From assembly GCF_000427885.1 (NCBI RefSeq), contig NZ_ATYW01000027.1, positions 1 to 35,076 on the forward strand: a stretch of DNA of 35,076 nt, written 5' to 3'. The translations under genes were made by a program, and so were the position numbers. Within the stretch, counting starts at the first letter, position 1. Each line of letters starts with the position of its first letter. Below, piece after piece: positions 24,405 through 35,076 of the stretch. The notes under the pieces were generated by a model. That model was not told the origin of the DNA and made no database searches. It saw only the letters and a program-made list of their open reading frames with translations. The DNA is from Glycomyces tenuis DSM 44171. Its GTDB lineage: Bacteria > Actinomycetota > Actinomycetes > Mycobacteriales > Micromonosporaceae.

Positions 24405-26042
24405 ATGGCGGGCAAGCGCACGACCGAATCCCGAATCCGAATCGACGGCGAACCGCGCGAGGAGACCGAGCTGCCGCACGTCTGGTCCGAGTGCGTCGGT
24501 GCCGGAAGGGCCAACGAGGCACTGCGCGCCGACTGGCAGCGGCAGTTCGCCGAGGCCGTCGACACTCTCGGATTCCGCTACATCCGCTTCCACGGCGTCT
24601 TCCACGACGACATGTTCGTCTACCGGGAGAGCGATGGGGGAGGATTCGGCCCGAACGCGCCACTGGCCTCGCCGATCCACACCTTCAGCTACGTGGACAA
24701 GGTCTTCGACTTCATCCTCGAATGCGGCGCCCGCCCGTTCGTCGAACTGGGTTTCATGCCGGGCGAGCTTGCGACGGTCCGCCGGACCCTGTTCTGGTGG
24801 GGCGCGCACTGCAGCCCTCCCAAGGACATGGACCGCTGGGTCGAGCTGGTGACGCGCACGGTGGAGCACTGGATCGACCGATACGGCCTCGACGAAGTGC
24901 GCCGATGGCGATTCGAGGTGTGGAACGAGCCGAACCTGGTGCCCCACTTCTGGACTGGTACGAAGACCGAGTACTTCGAACTCTACGAGGCGACAGCGGC
25001 GGCCATCAAGCGGATCGATCCCCAGCTGAAGGTCGGCGGGCCCGCGACGAGCGTCTTCGTGCCCGACGACCGCTACAAGGGCGAAGTCGAAGACCGGTCC
25101 GCCGCCCACGGGACGGCCGCCGCCGAGGACGTGGACGCGCTCGACTGGCGTCCGGTGTGGATCGAGGACTTCATGTCCTGGTGCGCCGAGCGGCGAGTCC
25201 CGATCGACTTCCTCTCGACCCACCTGTACCCGACCGACTTCGCGTTCGGGGCCGACGGCGAGGCCGTGCACATCTCCCGGTACGCCGATGCGACCGTCGA
25301 CGACCTCACCGTCCTCCGCAAGCTCATCGCCGACAGCGCCTACCCCGGCGCGGAAATCCACATCACCGAATGGTCGACGACGCCCTCGTCCCGCGACCGC
25401 ATGCACGACACGCTGTTCGCCGCCACCTCCATCACGCGGTCGTACCTGCAGTGCGCCGCCCTCGCCGACTCGATCTCCTACTGGGCCTTCACCGACGTGT
25501 TCGAAGAGGGCGGCGCCGGCATCGGACCGTTCCACGGCGGGTTCGGCCTGGTGAACGAGAACGGCATCCACAAGCCGACGTTCCACGCGTTCAACATGCT
25601 CGGGCGGCTCGGCGACCGGCTGCTCCTCTCGACGCCCCACGGGGCCCTCACCCGCGACAGCCGGACCTCGGCGTTCTCGGCCGTGTTCTTCAACTACCCC
25701 GAGGACATGGGCCTGCGGGCCATCGGTTCGGCGCATTCGTACGAGGCGACGCGCGAGCTGGCCGACAAGGGCCCGAGCCGGCGGATCCGGCATGCGATCG
25801 GCGGCCTCGAACCGGGCGCCGTGTTCCTCGTCGAGATCCTGGACTGGGAGCACGGCAACCCCGCCGAGGCCTGGCACGCCCTGGGCGGCCCGCTCAACCC
25901 GAGCCGGGCCGAGCACCGGTACCTGAGCGACGTCGCCGACGCGCTCCTCAGATACACGCTGACCGTGCCCGAGTCCGGCGTGCTCGACCTCGATGTCGAA
26001 CTCGCCCCGTGGGCGGTGATGTCCGTCTGGCAGTCGGCGTGA
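24405..26042 (+). CDS. GH39 beta-xylosidase (intracellular)
   Basis: 545 residues without signal peptide. The barrel has the GH39 pattern: ELPHVWSECVGAGRANEAL near the start, acid/base Glu in FEVWNEPNLVPHFW (E175) and nucleophile Glu in IHITEWSTTPSSRD (E322). A C-terminal beta-sandwich follows from about 420. The enzyme removes xylose from xylo-oligosaccharides in the cytoplasm. GAAGTGAGG precedes the ATG. It is divergent from LacI-2 and followed after 191 bp by an RbsCBA-like ABC transporter. Gene order suggests that it serves sugars brought in by one of the two ABC systems. Confidence 0.92.
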   Translation: MAGKRTTESRIRIDGEPREETELPHVWSECVGAGRANEALRADWQRQFAEAVDTLGFRYIRFHGVFHDDMFVYRESDGGGFGPNAPLASPIHTFSYVDKVFDFILECGARPFVELGFMPGELATVRRTLFWWGAHCSPPKDMDRWVELVTRTVEHWIDRYGLDEVRRWRFEVWNEPNLVPHFWTGTKTEYFELYEATAAAIKRIDPQLKVGGPATSVFVPDDRYKGEVEDRSAAHGTAAAEDVDALDWRPVWIEDFMSWCAERRVPIDFLSTHLYPTDFAFGADGEAVHISRYADATVDDLTVLRKLIADSAYPGAEIHITEWSTTPSSRDRMHDTLFAATSITRSYLQCAALADSISYWAFTDVFEEGGAGIGPFHGGFGLVNENGIHKPTFHAFNMLGRLGDRLLLSTPHGALTRDSRTSAFSAVFFNYPEDMGLRAIGSAHSYEATRELADKGPSRRIRHAIGGLEPGAVFLVEILDWEHGNPAEAWHALGGPLNPSRAEHRYLSDVADALLRYTLTVPESGVLDLDVELAPWAVMSVWQSA

Positions 26043-26082
26043 CCGCCGGCAGAGCGCGTCAGCGGCAGCGGCGGTAGGGGCC

Positions 26083-26119
26083 CGGGCGAGGCTCGGCGCG
26101 ATTCATCGGACCTCGCCCG
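26083..26119 (+). terminator. Hairpin after GH39
   Basis: CGGGCGAGG (26083-26091) pairs perfectly with CCTCGCCCG (26111-26119) over a 19-base loop, about 40 bases after the GH39 stop. It separates GH39 from the transporter operon, which has its own promoter. Confidence 0.5.
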
Positions 26120-26162
26120 TGTGCGCCGCGATCCGTCCTCCCACGGAGATCGATGCAAAGGC

Positions 26163-26224
26163 TTGTAAATGTATCGATAGATGTGACATGATAGCGCTTT
26201 ACCGGAAGAAAGATCGGATCAATA
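26163..26224 (+). promoter_or_regulatory. ABC operon promoter and GntR-type site
   Basis: TTGTAA (26163-26168) and CATGAT (26187-26192) with an 18-bp spacer form a plausible promoter. TATCGATA (26172-26179) lies in the spacer. AAAGATCGGATCAATA (26209-26224) follows at about +11. The same 16-mer with one mismatch occurs upstream of the GntR gene (29816-29831, opposite strand). The ribosome site CGGAG is just downstream. Confidence 0.55.
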
Positions 26225-26233
26225 CGGAGTCCA

Positions 26234-27238
26234 ATGACGACTGTCGAGCAAGCCGTCGGTTGGCGCGACCGCTTGGGGGAGTGGCTGCGGGAGCGGATCT
26301 CCGTGGCCGTCTCGGAGGTGACCGCCGCGGCCGCGCTGGTGGTGCTGTTCGTCGCCCTCAGCCTGGCCAGTCCGCACTTCCTCACCGCCGACAACCTGTT
26401 CAACATCGGCTCGCAGACCGCGGTCATCGCCATCATCGCCGTCGCGCAGACGATGGTGATCATCACCAAGGGCATCGACCTGTCGGTCGGATCGGTCGCC
26501 GCCCTCGCGGGGGTCGTCGGCGCCATGGTGGTCCGGGACCTGGGCTTCTCGGTATGGGAGGCGACCGCGGTCGCGGTCGGCGTCGGCGCGTCGGCGGGCC
26601 TGGTGAACGGCCTGCTGGTGTCGCTCGCGCGGCTCCCGCCCTTCATCGCCACCTTGGGGATGATGTCCGCCGCGCGGGGCCTGGTCTTCATCGTCACCGG
26701 CGCCGTCGGCGTCTACTCCCTCCCCGAGTCGTTCCAGTTGCTCGGCAACGGGGTGATCGCCGGCATCCCCTTCGCCATCGTGGTGACCGCGGCAGTCGCG
26801 CTCGCCGCGGGACACCTGCTCTCCCAGTCGCGCTTCGGCCAGCACGTCTACGCCATGGGATCCAATCTGGAGGCCGCCCGCCGAGCCGGTATCCCCGTGC
26901 GCCGCAATCTGACGGCGGTCTACGTCCTCGCGGGCGTGCTCGTCGGCCTGGGCGGGATGATCGCGGCCTCACGGGTGAACTCCGGCCAGCCGAACTACGG
27001 CATCGGACTCGAGCTCGACGTGATCGCGGCGGCGGTCATCGGCGGCGCCAGCCTGTTCGGTGGCCAAGGACGCATCATGGGCACCCTCATCGGCGCGTTC
27101 CTGATCGCCCTGGTGCGCAACGGCTCGGTGCTGCTCGGCATCAACATCCACTACCAGCAGCTGATCGTCGGCATCATCATCTGGGCCGCCGTCTACTTCG
27201 ACCAGTTCCGCCGCCGGCGCCTCGAATCCCGAGGCTGA
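26234..27238 (+). CDS. Monosaccharide ABC permease (RbsC-like)
   Basis: 334 residues with about ten membrane segments. AVAQTMVIITKGIDLSVGSV and AAAVIGGASLFGGQGRIMGT are typical of CUT2 permeases for ribose, xylose or arabinose. GGAG lies five bases before the ATG. It is the first gene of a permease, binding protein, ATPase operon. Confidence 0.92.
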   Translation: MTTVEQAVGWRDRLGEWLRERISVAVSEVTAAAALVVLFVALSLASPHFLTADNLFNIGSQTAVIAIIAVAQTMVIITKGIDLSVGSVAALAGVVGAMVVRDLGFSVWEATAVAVGVGASAGLVNGLLVSLARLPPFIATLGMMSAARGLVFIVTGAVGVYSLPESFQLLGNGVIAGIPFAIVVTAAVALAAGHLLSQSRFGQHVYAMGSNLEAARRAGIPVRRNLTAVYVLAGVLVGLGGMIAASRVNSGQPNYGIGLELDVIAAAVIGGASLFGGQGRIMGTLIGAFLIALVRNGSVLLGINIHYQQLIVGIIIWAAVYFDQFRRRRLESRG

Positions 27239-27280
27239 GGCGCCGGCGGCCGCCACCGCTCACCGTGGAAGGACAAGACA

Positions 27281-28312
27281 ATGGCAATCAGCAAGGCTCG
27301 CAGCGGCCTCGCAGTGCTCGCCGCGGCGGCGGCCATGACCGTCGCCGCCTGCGGCGGCGTGGAGGTCCGCGACGAATCGGGCGACGGCGGTGAGGGGACC
27401 ACCGACGGCCCGCTGGAGCTCGCCGTCGTCCCCAAGGCGGTCGGCCACGAGTTCTGGAACACGGTCCGCGCCGGGGCCGAATGCGCCGCCGAGCGCGCCG
27501 GGGACGTCACCGTCGAATGGGACGGCGTCGCCGCCGAGACCGAAGTGGAGGGCCAGGTCAACCTCATCCAGAACTTCGTCACCCGGGACGTCGACGGCAT
27601 CGTGTACGCCGCCACCGACTCCGCGGCCCTGGCACCGGCCACGCAGGGCGCCCTGGACGCGGGCATCCCGGTGGCGATGATCGACTCCGGCACCGACCCG
27701 CAGCCCGAGGAGGTCCCCCTCTACGCCACCGACAACCGGGCCGGAGCCGTCGAGGCGGCCGATCTGCTCGCCGAGGCGCTCGGCGAAGGCGACCACGACG
27801 TCGCGCTCATCGAGTTCCAACCCGGCTCCCAGACCAACACCGAACGCGTCGAGGGCTTCACCGAAGGGCTCTCCCAATACGAGAACCTGAACCTGGTCGG
27901 CCAGCAGCCCAGCCACAGCGACGTCAACGAGGCCCGCCGGGTCACCGAGGACATCCTCACCGCCAACCCGGACCTCGCGGGCATCTTCGCCGCCAACGAA
28001 CCGAGCGTCCTCGGCGCCGTGCAGGCAGTGGAGGCCGCGGGCAGGGCCGGGGAGGTCGTCATCATCGGCTGGGACGCCGCGCCCGACGAGATCGCCGCCC
28101 TGCGCGAGGGGCAGATCTCCGCGCTGGTGGTGCAGAACCCGTTCAACATGGGCTACCTCGGCGTGGCGAACATGGTCGAGCACCTGCGGGAGGGCACGCC
28201 GATGGCCTCGGCCGACACGGGCGTGACCTTCGTGACGCCGGAGAACATCGACTCCGAAGAGGTCCGGGCGGTCCTGGAACCCAGCTGCGACAATCCGCCG
28301 GTGGACCAGTGA
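27281..28312 (+). CDS. Sugar-binding lipoprotein (RbsB-like)
   Basis: 343 residues. The signal ends in the lipobox VAAC followed by GG, so it is a lipoprotein. The mature protein is a periplasmic-binding fold of CUT2 type: VPKAVGHEFWNTVRAGAECA, a central DNRAGAVEAADLLAEAL and GIFAANEPSVLGAVQAVEAA. It binds a monosaccharide, probably a pentose in this context. GGAAGGACA lies upstream of the ATG. The TGA overlaps the GTG start of the ATPase. Confidence 0.92.
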   Translation: MAISKARSGLAVLAAAAAMTVAACGGVEVRDESGDGGEGTTDGPLELAVVPKAVGHEFWNTVRAGAECAAERAGDVTVEWDGVAAETEVEGQVNLIQNFVTRDVDGIVYAATDSAALAPATQGALDAGIPVAMIDSGTDPQPEEVPLYATDNRAGAVEAADLLAEALGEGDHDVALIEFQPGSQTNTERVEGFTEGLSQYENLNLVGQQPSHSDVNEARRVTEDILTANPDLAGIFAANEPSVLGAVQAVEAAGRAGEVVIIGWDAAPDEIAALREGQISALVVQNPFNMGYLGVANMVEHLREGTPMASADTGVTFVTPENIDSEEVRAVLEPSCDNPPVDQ

Positions 28313-29076
28313 GCGGCGAGCCGGTCCTCCAGGCCCGAGGGATCGTCAAGCGCTTCGGACACGTCGAGGCCCTGAGCGGTGCGGACCTGACCGTCCACCA
28401 CGGCGAAGTGGTCGCGCTCATCGGCGACAACGGCGCGGGGAAGAGCACCCTGATCAAGGTGCTGTCCGGAGTGCACCCGCCCGACGGGGGCGAGATCCGA
28501 CTCGGCGGGCGTGCCGTGGCATTCGCGTCCCCGGTCGACGCGCGCCGCGCCGGAGTCGAGACGGTCTACCAGGACCTTGCCGTCGCCGACGACCTCAGCG
28601 TCGCCGCCAACCTCTACCTGGGGCGCGAGATCAGGCGGCGCGGGCCGCTGGGGCGGATCGGGCTGCTCGACAAACGGGCGATGCGCCGCGGCGCCGCCGA
28701 GGCCCTCGAGCAGCTCGGAGTGCGGATTCCGCGGGTCACCACGCCCATCTCGATGCTCTCGGGCGGCCAGCGGCAGAGCGTGGCGGTCGCACGGGCGGTC
28801 ATCTGGGCGACCGACGTGGTCATCCTCGACGAACCGACCGCGGCGCTCGGCGTGGTGCAGACCCGCCGGGTCCTGGAGCTGGTCCAGCGGGTGCGCGACG
28901 CCGGGATGTCGGTGGTGCTGGTCAGCCACAACATGCCGCAGGTCCTCGAGGTCGCCGATCGCGTCGAGGTCATGCGCCTGGGCCGCCGCACCGCGCGGTT
29001 CACCGCCGCGGAGGCCACCGTCGACGACCTGGTCGCGGCGATGACCGGCGCGCTCACGACCGAGTCACTCGACTAG
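28309..29076 (+). CDS. Sugar ABC transporter ATPase, single-domain
   Basis: 255 residues with one complete nucleotide-binding domain: Walker A GDNGAGKST, signature LSGGQRQ, Walker B VVILDEPTAALG and switch His in VLVSHNMPQ. CUT2 ATPases such as RbsA normally have two fused domains (about 500 residues), so this is a half-size form like FrcA, expected to act as a dimer. The GTG start at 28309 overlaps the binding-protein TGA. Its last 12 bases overlap the convergent GntR gene. Confidence 0.9.
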   Translation: MSGEPVLQARGIVKRFGHVEALSGADLTVHHGEVVALIGDNGAGKSTLIKVLSGVHPPDGGEIRLGGRAVAFASPVDARRAGVETVYQDLAVADDLSVAANLYLGREIRRRGPLGRIGLLDKRAMRRGAAEALEQLGVRIPRVTTPISMLSGGQRQSVAVARAVIWATDVVILDEPTAALGVVQTRRVLELVQRVRDAGMSVVLVSHNMPQVLEVADRVEVMRLGRRTARFTAAEATVDDLVAAMTGALTTESLD

Positions 29077-29778
29077 CGGTGTGTCGCCGTCGGCCGGCAG
29101 CTCCGACAGGGACTCCTCGACGCCCATCAGATGGTTGGCCATGCGGATCCTGGCGGCTTCGGGGTCGCGCGCCCGCAGCGCGCGCCATATCGCGATGTGC
29201 TCCTCGTGCGTGCGCTGGTCGACCCCCTCCTCCCGCAGGCTCCGCCACAGCCGCGCTCTGACGGTCCGGCTGGCCAGCGCCTCGATCATCCCGATGAGCA
29301 CCGGGTTGCCCGTGTGCGCGGCGATCAGGCGATGGAAGGCGATGTCGATCTCGATCACGCGCTCGTGCTCCTCGGGCGCCTTGTCGAGGAGGCGTTCGGC
29401 CTCGTCGAGCAGAGCCTTGGCCTCGTCGAGCGCCTCGTCGGTGATCCTGGTGGCGGCGAGCCGAGCCGCTTCGCATTCCAGCAGGCGCCGGATGGCGTGG
29501 ACGTGCCTCGTCTGTCCCTCGCCTTGGAGGTCGACCACGAATCCCATCGGCGCGAGCAGCTGTGAGACGTCGAGGGCGGTGACGTAGGTGCCGTCGCCCT
29601 GGCGGGTGTTGAGGATGCCGAGGATCGACAGGGCCCGGACGCCTTCGCGAAGCGAACCCCGCGATACGCCCAGCGTCTCGGCGAGCTCCTTCTCCACGGG
29701 CAGCCGCTCGCCCGGGCGGAGTTCGCCCTCCAAGATCATGCGTTTGATGCCGTTGACGACATCGTCGGTGCGGGACAT
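29065..29778 (-). CDS. FadR-type GntR transcriptional regulator
   Basis: 237 residues. The winged helix at the N-terminus contains MILEGELRPGERLPVEKELA and ETLGVSRGSLREGVRAL; the helical FCD effector domain (about 95-220) contains DIAFHRLIAAHTGN with metal- or ligand-binding His. Such proteins usually bind sugar acids or other small acids and repress nearby genes. The ATG at 29778 is preferred because the fold starts at once; a frame running up to 29895 is open but its extra residues are not domain-like. Its 3' end overlaps the ABC ATPase gene by 12 bp on the other strand. A 16-mer shared with the ABC promoter lies 38 bases upstream. Confidence 0.9.
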   Translation of the reverse strand: MSRTDDVVNGIKRMILEGELRPGERLPVEKELAETLGVSRGSLREGVRALSILGILNTRQGDGTYVTALDVSQLLAPMGFVVDLQGEGQTRHVHAIRRLLECEAARLAATRITDEALDEAKALLDEAERLLDKAPEEHERVIEIDIAFHRLIAAHTGNPVLIGMIEALASRTVRARLWRSLREEGVDQRTHEEHIAIWRALRARDPEAARIRMANHLMGVEESLSELPADGDTPLVE

Positions 29779-29815
29779 GAGAGCAAGTATCGCCGAGTCG
29801 CCCCCCGAGCCGCAA

Positions 29816-29831
29816 TATTGATCTGATCTTT
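29816..29831 (-). promoter_or_regulatory. Candidate GntR operator upstream of its own gene
   Basis: On the minus strand this is AAAGATCAGATCAATA, differing at one base from the element at 26209-26224. The core GATC-N-GATC is symmetrical. It overlaps or abuts a weak TTGCGG -35-like box of the GntR gene, which fits self-repression. Confidence 0.55.
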
Positions 29832-29846
29832 TGTCCACGGCGGGAC

Positions 29847-29874
29847 CGGTGCGGGCCCGGTCGGGCCCGCACCG
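29847..29874 (-). terminator. Perfect 12-bp hairpin terminator after GH62
   Basis: CGGTGCGGGCCC (29847-29858) pairs with GGGCCCGCACCG (29863-29874) over a GGTC tetraloop, 32 bases beyond the GH62 stop. It separates GH62 from the GntR gene on the same strand. Confidence 0.75.
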
Positions 29875-29906
29875 TCCGTCCGGCGTCTCAGCCATGTCTC
29901 AGCCGG

Positions 29907-31744
<1,838 letters not shown>

Positions 31745-31868
31745 CCACCGCCTCTGGAGCCCCGGACCGGCGAGGTCGCCCACCCGGCACCGACGACCGC
31801 GCTTGCCGAGCCTCCGTCGTTCGCGGCACGGATTTTCCCGGAGCGCCGACGACCACGTCTTCCACTGA

Positions 31869-35076
<3,208 letters not shown>

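Noticed and set aside
29779..29895. Longer N-terminus for the GntR regulator
   Set aside because: The extra residues are not domain-like and the extension would place the candidate operator inside the coding region.

Overview
The window is high-GC DNA from an actinobacterium (Actinomycetota). The coding regions have strongly GC-rich third positions, several exported proteins carry twin-arginine signals, and one sugar ABC system has no ATPase gene of its own, as is common in Streptomyces and relatives. I cannot name the genus from sequence alone. Most of the window (about 9.8-35.1 kb) is a locus for breaking down arabinoxylan and arabinan and taking up the resulting sugars.

Positions 1-3.7 kb are a decayed flank. 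They hold the end of an IS3-family insertion sequence, a gene related to erythromycin esterase that has lost its catalytic motif, remnants of an SgcJ/EcaC-like gene and of a NarL-type response regulator, an intact small membrane protein, a frameshifted IS701-type transposase and a frameshifted AAA ATPase. Positions 3.7-9.3 kb are a compact divergent unit: an IclR regulator with a FAD-dependent oxidoreductase on the minus strand, and an MHS-type MFS transporter translationally coupled to an NAD-dependent epimerase/dehydratase on the plus strand. It looks like a pathway for an unidentified small organic or sugar acid. Three direct repeats spaced exactly 21 bp apart lie in the divergent promoter.

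Positions 9.8-17.6 kb hold LacI regulator 1, a divergent sugar ABC transporter (Tat-type lipoprotein plus two permeases), a cytoplasmic GH51 arabinofuranosidase and a Tat-exported GH43-CBM42 enzyme. Positions 17.7-19.7 kb are a rearranged spot: a 5'-truncated GH2 gene meets, head to head, an internal piece of a GH31 gene. Positions 19.7-24.1 kb hold a small HTH protein, a Tat-exported GH127 beta-L-arabinofuranosidase with six ricin-type repeats, and LacI regulator 2. Positions 24.4-29.9 kb hold a GH39 beta-xylosidase, an RbsCBA-like ABC transporter with a half-size ATPase, and a convergent FadR-type GntR regulator. Positions 29.9-35.1 kb hold secreted GH62-CBM13, a clan-A hydrolase with CBM13, and GH10 xylanase-CBM13 (cut by the window end).

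Inferred working order: GH10, GH62, the clan-A enzyme, GH43 and GH127 act outside the cell on xylan backbone, arabinose side chains and arabinan; the two ABC systems import the products; GH51 and GH39 finish hydrolysis inside. Regulation can be partly read from DNA: a GAACAA/TTGTTC array sits in the LacI-1/ABC promoter, CCGAAAWTTWCGATR and TTTTCGAAAA sites occur at LacI-2, GH39, GH127 and GH62 promoters, and a shared 16-mer lies upstream of both the GntR gene and the ABC operon. The CBM13 coding regions of GH62 and GH10 form a perfect inverted repeat of at least 343 bp.
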